Part shown: positions 17,829 through 26,073 of the stretch, one piece after another
Layout of the letters: every line of letters starts with the position of its first letter
How positions within the stretch are numbered: the stretch's first letter is position 1
Assembly: GCA_947259485.1 (NCBI GenBank)
Contig: CAMYLU010000018.1
Span: 10,292 to 74,291 of the forward strand
Length of the DNA: 64,000 bases
Direction of reading: 5' to 3'
Source: an uncultured Gammaproteobacteria bacterium
Lineage (GTDB): Bacteria > Pseudomonadota > Gammaproteobacteria > GCA-001735895
Program-made: the position numbers and the translations under genes
The notes under the pieces: generated by a model
Told to the model about the DNA's origin: nothing
Database searches by the model: none
The model's input: only the letters and a program-made list of their open reading frames with translations

Positions 17829-18536
17829 GTGTTGGAAATGTCACGCAGAAAACGAAGTTGGTATACGGCAGCGGAAAAGTCCGAAATGTGGGATCGCTGG
17901 CAACGGGGTGAATCACTTAATACGATCGCACGCGCCTTTGAAACCAGTCATTCGGCGATTTCAAAGAACTTTGAGCGCTTCGGTGGTATCCGCCCACCGA
18001 ACTCACAGCGCTCCAGACTGGCGCTGACCCTTTCGGAACGCGAAGAGATCTCAAGGGGGATAGTGGTTGGACTATCCTTGCGAGCTATTGCCCGTCAACT
18101 GGATCGCGCGCCCTCGACCATTAGCCGGGAAATCAATCGAAACGGTGGTCAGAAACGCTACCGTGCCAATCAGGCTGACAAAGCAGCCTGGGCTAGAGCG
18201 CATCGCCCGAAACTCTGTAAACTAGCAAGGAACCTGCAACTCGGTCGTATCATAGCCGGTAAGCTCCAGCGTCATTGGTCGCCAGAGCAGATTGCGGGTT
18301 GGCTAAAGAAAGTCCATGCAGGTAACGAGAGGCTTCAGGTGTCGCACGAGACCATTTATCGCAGTCTGTTCATCCAGGCCCGAGGGGCGCTGAGAAAGGA
18401 ATTGGTTCAGTATCTTCGGACCAAACGGATCATCCGTCGTCCGAAAAAGACCAGCTTGAAGGGGCAAGGGCTGGGACAAATAACCGGGGCCGTATCAATC
18501 TGCGATTTCAACCGGTCGATGCAACACATTGGTTAA
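17829..18536 (+). pseudogene. IS30 transposase, truncated before the DDE core
   Basis: 235 codons of an IS30-type transposase, about 380 aa when intact. The N-terminal helix-turn-helix regions are present ('MWDRWQRGESLNTIARAF', 'GLSLRAIARQLDRAPSTISR'), as is the linker 'HWSPEQIAGWLKKVHAGN' to 'RRPKKTSLKGQGLGQITGAV'. The match ends after 'AVSIC', replaced by 'DFNRSMQHIG' encoded by a second IS end-like sequence, so the catalytic DDE domain is lost. Not expected to be active, though the DNA-binding part could still be made. Confidence 0.8.
18508..18527 (+). repeat. Second IS30-like end, direct orientation
   Basis: TCAACCGGTCGATGCAACAC matches the left end at 17785-17804 at 17 of 20 positions in the same orientation, inside the broken transposase gene. 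An intact element would carry an inverted copy at its right end, so this copy marks a second insertion or a recombination junction. Confidence 0.6.
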
Positions 18537-18602
18537 ATCGTTCAGCCGGTCTGCTAAGATTGGACTTTGTAACCATCCTGCTGCCGCACCAAAGAACCGG
18601 AT

Positions 18603-19279
18603 ATGATTGATAGCAATGCCAGAAATTTGGCCGCGGACGTACGAAACCTGCCACCCTCGATGCTGGACCCGAGCTTGCTAGCCGAGTATGTCAAAACCGG
18701 TAAAGCCTACGACCTTTCGGAATTGTGCAAAAAGGGCAATGTCTCGTTGAAACAGGTCGCACAGTTAATCGTCGCTAGCGGGCTAGAGAATTTAGACAAG
18801 TTACCCGGATATGCCATGACACAGGCAACATATGAGTTGGCTGAAAACCTTTACTCGATTGGTGAGTCGAGGCGGCAATGGCAGCAAATCCGGAATCGGC
18901 ACAAACCCGACTACCTGGAAGGTCGTCTATCGAGAGAAGCCTTGAAAAGGCTTGTACTGGATGAGAAAAAAAGCAAACGCCACTACGCTGATATTTACTT
19001 TCGGTCGTGGGCAGTTTTCTGGAACGAGAAATTTCTCAAACGCATGATTCACAAAATTGATAGCCGCATCATGGCAAACATACCGGAAGAACTTATCACC
19101 AAAAAAGTTTGTTTTGCCGCGGTTGCAAAATCGGGTTTGGCACTGCGTTACGTGCACAGTCAATGCGTAGCCTCGCAGTCTGCACCCAGGCTGTGCAGGA
19201 AAATCCGGCCGCAATCGCTTTTACGCCGGGTCGTCTGCGCGATCAAGTCAGGGAATTGCAGGCCCAGGAATTTAATTGA
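18603..19279 (+). pseudogene. Frameshifted hypothetical gene with DUF4116-like repeats
   Basis: From ATG 18603 the frame codes about 185 residues ending in a DUF4116-like unit ('KKVCFAAVAKSGLALRYV'). From about 19161 the similarity continues in the frame two bases along, with 'SLAVCTQAVQENPAAIAF' as a second repeat unit, and stops at TGA 19277-19279. A single lost base at 19161-19163 explains this. In the original frame the tail runs to 19370 as unrelated, cysteine-rich sequence. The function of DUF4116 proteins is unknown. A sequencing or assembly error is the alternative to true decay. Confidence 0.6.
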
Positions 19280-19481
19280 AGCCGTCAATCCCGGGTTTTT
19301 CCATGCTGATGCAGGTACAGCGCGATGTTCATACTCCCTGTGTTTCATTCTTTATCATCAGGAATTTTAACGCCTGATAGATTATCTTTACCAAAATATG
19401 CCGGTAAATTAGCTATATAGATACTTGCGAAAGGTTCGCACCAGCAGTCATTAATTGTAGCCTGATCAATGGTATCGAAAA

Positions 19482-19715
19482 ATGAATATTTCAAAGGCAG
19501 AAGCCGATTCTCAAAAAAGAGCCGCGAAACTGAGAAACTTTGACTTAACGGTCGAGGAAATCAGGATATTGAAGGCCATCGAAGATTTAACCCTGGCCCT
19601 TGAAAATATTGAACACAAGAACAATCGACCTGAACGACTGGAATATTTTCGATGCGCAATAAGACAGCTCGAAGATAAATTGGAAGAGGTCAGGGAAAAT
19701 ACCCTGATTAGATAA
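19482..19715 (+). CDS. Small coiled-coil protein, paralogue B
   Basis: 77 aa, helical and charged; shares the start 'AKLRNFDLTVEEIRIL' and end 'LEDKLEEVRENTLIR' with the 65 aa protein at 16821-17018, plus a middle 'R-x2-(Y/F)FR-x2-I-x2-LE-x-KLEE' pattern. It carries an extra 12-residue N-terminus with a weak ribosome-binding site, so an internal start is possible. The two copies bracket the YbaK gene, IS30 remnant and frameshifted gene. No known function; conservation of both ends suggests a maintained structure. Confidence 0.65.
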   Translation: MNISKAEADSQKRAAKLRNFDLTVEEIRILKAIEDLTLALENIEHKNNRPERLEYFRCAIRQLEDKLEEVRENTLIR

Positions 19716-19797
19716 CAGTTTAAATTGCACGGTATCTATTGGCGGGAATTAGTTACCGACAAACTTACAAGGTAACAAAAGACAACCGGCTCTTTTT

Positions 19798-20568
19798 TTA
19801 TTTCCCCAACTGGTTATTAATCCAGGCGTTAGCATCACCCATCACCGCCCTTCCCGCCAGGTAATCATCGATGATCTCATGCATGCGCTGTCGCCCGAAC
19901 GATCCATAGTGACCACCATGGACAGTTTCAATATCGAGTTCGCGTAATCGCTGTAAACTTTCTCGATAGATCTTTTTATCCGAGTGATAAACGGTATCGA
20001 ATAACTCGCCATCATAAATCGCATCGCCACTGAACAGCGTCTTGCTTTTTACCTCGTAGAGTGCAATCGAACCGGGGGAATGCCCCGGTAAATGCAAAAC
20101 CTTAAATGCCCTGTCACCCAGGTCGACGACATCGCCTTCATCGAGGTAGCCCGTCAATGGGGCGGGTTCAACGCGGTAGCTTTCGTATTGGAAATCATTG
20201 TCGGGCAATGCCAGGAAAGTTTCCGCGCGCACAAATTCGGCCGTGCCGGAATTTTCATGGTTCGGTTCTCGATGAAGCGCTTCCTCGAGCCGATGACCAA
20301 GGCGACATTCAAACTCGTGTGCAGCGCCGATATGATCGAAATGGCAATGCGTCGATACCACCGTAATCGGTTTTTCGCTGAGGGTTGCAATTTTCTGTTT
20401 CAAGGGCCTTAAGCCCATCCCGGAGTCGATCAGCAGGTCATAGTTTTTACCATCCAGATGCCAGATATTGCAGCGTAGCCAATGGGCAACGTATTTTTCC
20501 CGTATCAGGCGGATGTCGTCTGATATGCGGATAACTTCGTACCAGTCATCGATGACCGTTTTTTTCAT
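19798..20568 (-). CDS. Metallo-beta-lactamase-fold hydrolase
   Basis: 256 aa MBL-fold metallo-hydrolase. The metal site is complete: 'STHCHFDHIGAAHEF' (HxHxDH), a later His in 'KVLHLPGHSPGSIALYE', Asp in 'TLFSGDAIYDGELF' and the C-terminal 'VHGGHYGSFGR'. Cytoplasmic, with no signal peptide. Such proteins act as glyoxalase-II-like thioesterases, lactonases or phosphodiesterases; the subgroup cannot be fixed here. The T-rich stretch at 19784-19800 between this gene and the convergent small coiled-coil gene may terminate both. Confidence 0.82.
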   Translation of the reverse strand: MKKTVIDDWYEVIRISDDIRLIREKYVAHWLRCNIWHLDGKNYDLLIDSGMGLRPLKQKIATLSEKPITVVSTHCHFDHIGAAHEFECRLGHRLEEALHREPNHENSGTAEFVRAETFLALPDNDFQYESYRVEPAPLTGYLDEGDVVDLGDRAFKVLHLPGHSPGSIALYEVKSKTLFSGDAIYDGELFDTVYHSDKKIYRESLQRLRELDIETVHGGHYGSFGRQRMHEIIDDYLAGRAVMGDANAWINNQLGK

Positions 20569-20653
20569 CGCGATTAGAAATAGACCTGTTGTTGGTATTG
20601 GTTAATGGGGTGTCAGGGAATATTTTTTCCATTCTAGCTAATAGCTATAAATT

Positions 20654-20671
20654 TCTCCAAAGGAGACACTG
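20654..20671 (+). repeat. 18 bp dispersed repeat, copy 2
   Basis: TCTCCAAAGGAGACACTG differs by one base from 17730-17747. It lies in the 266 bp region upstream of the S41 peptidase, which otherwise contains an Fnr box at 20759. Confidence 0.45.
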
Positions 20672-20758
20672 CAAAAAGGCACGTGGTACGCCTGGCAATG
20701 GCCAATGCCCGGCACTTGGCATTCCCACGAATCGATCGTAAAAACTTCCAGTCAAACC

Positions 20759-20772
20759 TTGATGCATATCAA
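20759..20772. promoter_or_regulatory. Perfect Fnr/Anr box upstream of the S41 peptidase
   Basis: TTGAT-GCAT-ATCAA is an exact match to the Fnr consensus, 62 bp before ATG 20835. A class-II start would fall near 20807; the nearest -10-like element (TAGTCT at 20802) is displaced by several bases, so activation geometry is uncertain. Confidence 0.55.
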
Positions 20773-20834
20773 TCCCGCGTCTAACACGAGGATTAAAGTG
20801 GTAGTCTGGATCTTTTACAAATAAGTAAAAAATC

Positions 20835-22424
20835 ATGCGGAAGAATAGTACTAAGCTTCTTCGCGGGTTGATTCTAGCCAGTATCTACATGACTGGCGTC
20901 ATTGGCATTGTGGCCAGCGGTGGCGGTGGTAGTGGTAGCGGTGGTGGTGACACTGACTGGGTACCAGGTCTATTTCTACCTGCGGGCACTTTTTGGGCCA
21001 GATGCGCCAATCCTCGCAGCGGAATCAACCCTTTCACCAATCAGCCCTTTAGTGACATACAGGGTGCCATCGTCGACGAGAATAATTTTTTACGCTCCTA
21101 CAGTAATGACACTTATCTCTGGTATAACGAGATCACCGACCGGGACCCGTCCCTGTATGGCAATCCACTGGGTTATTTTGATCTTCTAAAAACAACGGCA
21201 CTTACCTCTTCAGGGCAACCCAAGGACAGGTTTCACTTCACCATTCCATCCGACGAATGGTTTCAGCTTTCCCAGTCCGGTGTTGTAGCGGGATATGGCG
21301 CCACTTTCGTAAGGCTCTCGTCGGATCCACCGCGGGAGTTTGTTGTCGCTTACACCGAACCAAATTCGCCCGCGACTGATCCCCTGGTAAACCTTGCCCG
21401 GGGAGCGCGGATACTTTCAGTTGACGGCGTGGATATCGATGACACGACACAGGTTGGCATAGATACAATATACGACGGTCTGTTTCCTGAAGCGGCCGGC
21501 GAGACTCATGATTTTGAAGTTCTTGATCTCGGCGCACCGCTGGGTCGCATGGTAACCATTACCTCCGCGAACATAAGCCTGTCGCCCGTACAAAACGTTA
21601 CCGTATTGCCGACCCTGTCCGGTCCCGTAGGTTACCTGCTGTTTAACGATCATATTGCAACCGCCGAACAGGCTCTCATTGACGCAGTCAACCAGTTGAA
21701 TGCCGGCCCGGGTATAAACGACCTGGTGGTCGATTTGCGTTACAACGGCGGTGGATTTCTGTATATCGCCAGTGAATTTGCCTACATGATTGCCGGGGCT
21801 GCCCAAACCAGCGGGCAACCCTTCGAGACACTCCAGTTTAACGACAAGCACCCAAGCACCAATCCGGTAACCGGGCAACCGCTGGTGCCGACTCCCTTTT
21901 ATTCGACTGACAGCGGACTGCCACCGGCGCCATTACCGACGCTCAATCTTACGCGCGTCTTTGTGCTTACAGGACCAGGAACTTGTTCTGCCAGCGAATC
22001 CATCATGAACAGCCTCAGGGGGGTAAACGTGGATGTAATCCAGATCGGCTCCACAACCTGCGGCAAACCGTATGGTTTTTATCCAACTGACAACTGCGGT
22101 ACTACCTACTTCACGATCCAGTTTCGGGGTGTGAATGCGATGAATTTTGGCGACTATACCGATGGATACTCTCCTGATAACACGGTTAGCGATCCAGGCG
22201 AATTGCTGCCGGGCTGTTCGGTAGCGGATGACTTTACAGCGCCCCTTGGAGACCCATCCGAAGGTCGGCTGGCGGCGGCGCTCAATTTTCGGGAAACTTC
22301 AGGTATCTGCCCAGCTCCCAGCGGGCGCCCAACGGTTGGTGCTTTAAAGACCAAGAAAGATCTATCCACTGTGGATGGCGTCGTTATAAAAAATCCATGG
22401 CTTACAAACCGCATCGTCCAGTAG
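20835..22424 (+). CDS. S41-family (C-terminal processing type) peptidase, exported
   Basis: 529 aa envelope protease. A hydrophobic N-terminus (about residues 10-28) ends in a glycine/serine linker ('SGGGGSGSGGG') rather than a lipobox Cys. A PDZ-like region spans about residues 150-235, with 'NLARGARILSVDGVDIDD'. The S41 catalytic region contains 'DLVVDLRYNGGGFLYIASEF' and the nucleophile block 'LTGPGTCSASESIMNSLRG'. It would cleave exported proteins or peptides. Followed 5 bp later by a small lipoprotein gene, probably co-transcribed, and preceded by a perfect Fnr box. Confidence 0.85.
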   Translation: MRKNSTKLLRGLILASIYMTGVIGIVASGGGGSGSGGGDTDWVPGLFLPAGTFWARCANPRSGINPFTNQPFSDIQGAIVDENNFLRSYSNDTYLWYNEITDRDPSLYGNPLGYFDLLKTTALTSSGQPKDRFHFTIPSDEWFQLSQSGVVAGYGATFVRLSSDPPREFVVAYTEPNSPATDPLVNLARGARILSVDGVDIDDTTQVGIDTIYDGLFPEAAGETHDFEVLDLGAPLGRMVTITSANISLSPVQNVTVLPTLSGPVGYLLFNDHIATAEQALIDAVNQLNAGPGINDLVVDLRYNGGGFLYIASEFAYMIAGAAQTSGQPFETLQFNDKHPSTNPVTGQPLVPTPFYSTDSGLPPAPLPTLNLTRVFVLTGPGTCSASESIMNSLRGVNVDVIQIGSTTCGKPYGFYPTDNCGTTYFTIQFRGVNAMNFGDYTDGYSPDNTVSDPGELLPGCSVADDFTAPLGDPSEGRLAAALNFRETSGICPAPSGRPTVGALKTKKDLSTVDGVVIKNPWLTNRIVQ

Positions 22425-22429
22425 TCAAC

Positions 22430-22807
22430 ATGAGGCAAGATAAACTCTATTTGAGAATACCTTTGTTGATCCTGGTTACCAGTTGCCAGGCACTAACTGC
22501 TTACCCTGATCTGCCTGCCTTGATCGTACAACCCGACAAAGACAGCCGGGCGGCACTGCAGGCAACATTGTCAGGCTTATTTGGCGGTTCTGAAATAAGA
22601 CTTTCTGACGATGCCCTAACCCGGTCCAGCCTGTTGACACTCGAACCGGGTTTTCAAAAAACGCCCGGTGAACCACCCTCCACGGGGCGCGTTCTGTCCG
22701 AGCCATACAGGTTCCAGCTGGTCAAGAATGGAGATAATTGCACCCTCATCGATTTACGTGACGGTACACGCCATACGCTGGCAGATACCGCTTGCATCGC
22801 GGAATAG
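22430..22807 (+). CDS. Small lipoprotein of unknown function
   Basis: 125 aa starting at ATG 22430, five bases after the S41 peptidase stop. A signal peptide ends in the lipobox 'ILVTSC', so the mature protein would be lipidated at that Cys. The rest (aspartate-rich start, 'GGSEIRLSDDALTRSSLL', 'CTLIDLRDGTRHTLADTAC' with two Cys that may pair) is not recognised. Coupling to the peptidase suggests an adaptor or inhibitor role, which is inference. An in-frame ATG at 22397 inside the peptidase gene would spoil the signal peptide. Confidence 0.7.
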   Translation: MRQDKLYLRIPLLILVTSCQALTAYPDLPALIVQPDKDSRAALQATLSGLFGGSEIRLSDDALTRSSLLTLEPGFQKTPGEPPSTGRVLSEPYRFQLVKNGDNCTLIDLRDGTRHTLADTACIAE

Positions 22808-23006
22808 AAGCAACACCCGGCTTGAAAATCAGGTCAATCGACACTGACGCCTTTGATTCATGATCCTATTTACTAGACAACCAGGTACCAGAAAATTGAA
22901 TTCTCATCAGAACTCCGATACTCGATAAATCCGCGCAATCCTCACCCGGGGAATTTTATCTGGTAATGACTGTCTTATAACGTACACACTTTCTGGAGAC
23001 CTCCTT

Positions 23007-23528
23007 ATGGAAAGACGACTATTTATCGCCGGCGCGATCACTTCTGCCCTGGTATTTGCCGCAAACAGAGGTGTTTTTGCCTCCACCGACGCTTCCGCAA
23101 TGAAAGGGGACTTCCCGCCCATCAACAAGACCAGGGAAGATTGGCAAAAGCTGCTGGACGCACAGCAATACGAGGTGTTGTTTGAAGAAGGGACCGAACG
23201 CCCCTGGAGCAGCGCTCTGAATGACGAAAAGCGCGAGGGTACCTATATCTGCGCTGCCTGCTACTTGCCGTTGTTTCTCTCGGAAACCAAGTTCGACAGT
23301 GGTACGGGATGGCCCAGCTTCTACCAGGCCATTGAAGGAAATGCCGGCACCAAGCGGGACTGGAAGCTGCTATTTCCTCGTACCGAATACCATTGCGCAC
23401 GCTGTGAAGGTCACCAGGGTCACGTCTTCAACGATGGCCCCGATCCTACCGGGCAACGCTGGTGTAATAACGGTGTGGCCCTGCGTTTTATTCCATCTTC
23501 AGAATCGTTACCGGTGTTACGGGTATAA
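23007..23528 (+). CDS. msrB: Peptide-methionine (R)-S-oxide reductase, exported
   Basis: 173 aa MsrB that reduces methionine-R-sulfoxide in proteins. Zinc cysteines Cys82/Cys85 ('CAAC') and Cys130/Cys133 ('CARC'); catalytic Cys153 in 'RWCNNGVALRFIP'; substrate motif 'FDSGTGWPSF'. The N-terminus 'MERRLFIAGAITSALVFA' is an export signal with a twin Arg but no strict Tat consensus, so this copy probably repairs periplasmic proteins. 'GGAGACC' precedes ATG 23007. The usual M-S in the RWCMNS motif is N-G here, a minor deviation. Confidence 0.9.
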   Translation: MERRLFIAGAITSALVFAANRGVFASTDASAMKGDFPPINKTREDWQKLLDAQQYEVLFEEGTERPWSSALNDEKREGTYICAACYLPLFLSETKFDSGTGWPSFYQAIEGNAGTKRDWKLLFPRTEYHCARCEGHQGHVFNDGPDPTGQRWCNNGVALRFIPSSESLPVLRV

Positions 23529-23585
23529 AATTTACCCGCATTGCATGTTGTCGAGGAGGCAGGCGCTCCGATACCAGGACCCGGG

Positions 23586-23846
23586 TTATTTGAATTTTGC
23601 TAAATGGATAACGGTTTTCATTCTGTTGGCTTTACGCCGGGTTTTAATCAATCTCGTTTCAAGATTCGAAAGTTCTTTATTAAGGAAAAGTAATCTGTGT
23701 GAATCAGGGTCTTCCGATTCCAGTCGCTCAATCACTTCCCTGGACTCATTTATCGATCTGACAAGTTTGGTCTCATCGATAGCGAGACCCAGGCATGTTA
23801 GCAGGCTAGCTGTTGATGTTGGTGCAATTTGAGGGGAGATATCCAT
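23586..23846 (-). CDS. Small helical protein, possible third member of the coiled-coil family
   Basis: 86 aa with a good ribosome-binding site (AAGGACGAGG before ATG 23846). The middle and end ('LESEDPDSHRLLFLNKELSNLETRLIKTR') follow the same spacing as the small proteins at 16821 and 19482 (FFR/YFR-x4-LE-x-KLEE-x-R), but the diagnostic KLRNFDLTVEEI start is missing, so relationship is tentative. No known domain. Convergent with msrB and at the edge of the accessory stretch. Confidence 0.5.
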   Translation of the reverse strand: MDISPQIAPTSTASLLTCLGLAIDETKLVRSINESREVIERLESEDPDSHRLLFLNKELSNLETRLIKTRRKANRMKTVIHLAKFK

Positions 23847-24149
23847 AGTGCCTCGTCCTTGTTCCTGATTACACCCAATACTACACAGGCAATTGAAACA
23901 TCCACATCACCCATATGGGTTAAATTGACAAACGTGCTGCGCTCGTTATTTAACTTTAACGGTGAGTCAATCTCACTTACTACTTGACGTACCCTAGTTG
24001 ATCGAAAAGTTCAGGTGACTGTTTCAGGTAACGATCCTTAGCGGTCTCTTTAAATCATGCCCGGTGTATCTGCTCATTAGATTAGAGTTTAAATTTCTTT
24101 ATAACAGGCGTTTTCGGTAACATCGAGCGAAGATACCGAGGACAGGCAG
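23847..24149. other. 303 bp intergenic region upstream of the amine oxidase
   Basis: No reading frame, hairpin-plus-T terminator or Fnr box of note is seen. The region is AT-rich and must contain the promoters of the leftward small gene and the rightward amine oxidase, but I cannot place a convincing -35/-10 pair. Confidence 0.4.
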
Positions 24150-25988
24150 ATGAATCCGTTAATAGCGCCATTAAGCGAAGCTGAAATCAGGCAGGCGGTT
24201 AGCGCTGTAAAACGCGACGCCGGACTGGATAAATCGGCCTGGTTCGAAACCATCAGTCTTGACGAATCGGACCGTTTTCCCGAACAGCGCAGCGTCTACG
24301 TATGCTGCTACGAACCCGCCAGCAACCGCACATTGGCAGGACTGGTCGTACTCGAATCAGATGTCTTACACGACTGGCGTCATATCGAGGGCGTGCAGGC
24401 ACGCATCGTGCCCGACGAATTTACGATGGCCTGTGAACTGGCACGACAGGACCAGGACTTTCTAAAGGCATTGAAAAAACGCGGCCTCGACGATGCCTCA
24501 AAAGTGCTAGTCGAAAGCTGGTCTGCGGGTAACTTCGGCAACCCGGAAGAGCAGGATCATCGTATCGCCTACGGCCACTGCTGGTTGATGAACGACGCCG
24601 GGGACAATCCCTATGCTCGACCGATTGCCAACCTGCACCCGGTATTTGACCTGGCCAAACGCGAGATTATCCGCATTGACGATTTTGGCGTGGTACCGAT
24701 TCCTCCCGACCCGGGCCCGATTCGACGGCCACATCAGCGAGACGATTTAACCGGGATCTCGATTACCCAGCCCGAGGGCCCCAGCTTCGAAGTCGATGGC
24801 TACCAGGTCAAGTGGCACGACTGGGAATTACAAATTGGTTTTGCCCAGCGCGATGGCCTGGTGCTTTACGACATCGGCATTAATGACAAGGGCCGTCTGC
24901 GTCCCATCATGAAACGTGCCTCGATGTCCGAAATGGTAGTGCCCTACGGTGACCCACGCGGGGCAAATTTTCGTCGCAATGCATTCGATACCGGCGAATA
25001 TGGAATCGGCGTTGCGCTCGACTCGCTTGCGCTTGGCTGCGATTGCCTGGGACATATTCATTACTTCGACATTTGGACCCACGACTGGCACGGTGAGCCT
25101 CGTTTAATCAACAACGCGGTCTGCATGCACGAAGAGGATTACGGAATTCTGTGGAAATACTCGGTACCAGCCGTCGGACAGGCCACGGTGACGCGCTCGC
25201 GTCGACTGGTGGTTTCATCCATCGCAACCATCGGTAATTACGTCTATGGTTTCTTCTGGTACTTTTACCTGGACGGCACCATCGGCGTTGAAGTCAAGGC
25301 AACAGGCATACCCTTCCCTTCGGCGTTGGAAAATGACAAATCCAGTGCTTACGGCAGACAAATCGGTGACCAGGTCGAATCGCACGTGCATCAGCATGTG
25401 TTCAGTTTTCGCTTCGACATGGCGCTCGACGGCGAACGCAACTCGGCCAGTGAAATCAACTTCTCGGCATTACCCACAGGGGATGACAACCCCTATGGCA
25501 ATGCCGTCCGCACTGAGGAAACCCGCTTCAAGACCGAGCAGCAGGCGCAGCGCGAAATTAATGCTCACAGCGCGCGTTACTGGCGAGTGCTGAATCCCAA
25601 CGTTAACAACCGCTACGGCGAACCGGTCGCCTACAAACTGCTCCCGGGCACAAACAGTTTTCCGTTTCAACAGCCGGATTCATCGATAGGCCAGCGCGCC
25701 GCGTTCATGTACAAGCACCTCTGGGTGACCCGCTACGCCGCCGATGAACTCTACCCGACAGGCTGGTTTCCAAATCAGCATGCGGGCGGCGATGGCTTGC
25801 CAAAATGGACCCAGGCCGACCGCAGCATCGACAACGAGAACATCGTGATCTGGCATACGCTGAACTACCATCACTGGCCGCGGCCTGAAGACTGGCCGGT
25901 GCAACCAGTCGTCTATGCCGGCTTTCACTGGATGCCGGATGGTTTTTTCGATGAAAACCCAACCATGGATATGCCGCGCAACAATTGA
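24150..25988 (+). CDS. Copper-containing primary-amine oxidase
   Basis: 612 aa topaquinone/copper amine oxidase converting primary amines to aldehyde, H2O2 and ammonia. Catalytic base Asp280 ('AFDTGEYGIGVALD'), TPQ-precursor Tyr364 in 'ATIGNYVYGFFWYFYLDG', copper His in 'VESHVHQHVFSF' and the third near 'WHTLNYHHWPRPEDWPV'. The residue after the TPQ tyrosine is Val365, where the family signature is N-Y-(D/E). No signal peptide, so probably cytoplasmic as in Arthrobacter. Followed by choline-sulfatase and amidase genes on the same strand; an amine-scavenging role is inferred. Confidence 0.88.
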   Translation: MNPLIAPLSEAEIRQAVSAVKRDAGLDKSAWFETISLDESDRFPEQRSVYVCCYEPASNRTLAGLVVLESDVLHDWRHIEGVQARIVPDEFTMACELARQDQDFLKALKKRGLDDASKVLVESWSAGNFGNPEEQDHRIAYGHCWLMNDAGDNPYARPIANLHPVFDLAKREIIRIDDFGVVPIPPDPGPIRRPHQRDDLTGISITQPEGPSFEVDGYQVKWHDWELQIGFAQRDGLVLYDIGINDKGRLRPIMKRASMSEMVVPYGDPRGANFRRNAFDTGEYGIGVALDSLALGCDCLGHIHYFDIWTHDWHGEPRLINNAVCMHEEDYGILWKYSVPAVGQATVTRSRRLVVSSIATIGNYVYGFFWYFYLDGTIGVEVKATGIPFPSALENDKSSAYGRQIGDQVESHVHQHVFSFRFDMALDGERNSASEINFSALPTGDDNPYGNAVRTEETRFKTEQQAQREINAHSARYWRVLNPNVNNRYGEPVAYKLLPGTNSFPFQQPDSSIGQRAAFMYKHLWVTRYAADELYPTGWFPNQHAGGDGLPKWTQADRSIDNENIVIWHTLNYHHWPRPEDWPVQPVVYAGFHWMPDGFFDENPTMDMPRNN

Positions 25989-26073
25989 CATGACGATCGA
26001 TCGTAAACGCTCAATGCAACCGTGATATTCTGAGCCGGTATCGAAACCCATCTGAATCGGGGGACAGGCAATC

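Larger units (their letters stand above)
17785..18536 (+). mobile_element. Truncated IS30-family element
   Basis: The left end TCAACTGATCGACGCAACAC (17785-17804) resembles IS30-family terminal repeats and precedes a transposase gene. The element stops abruptly near 18508 where a second, directly oriented end-like sequence begins; no inverted right end is visible downstream. It is therefore a remnant, probably left by insertion of or recombination with a related element. Confidence 0.7.

Noticed and set aside
20645-20836. 63-codon minus-strand frame upstream of the S41 peptidase
   Set aside because: Covers the Fnr box and the peptidase leader; no ribosome-binding site or homology.
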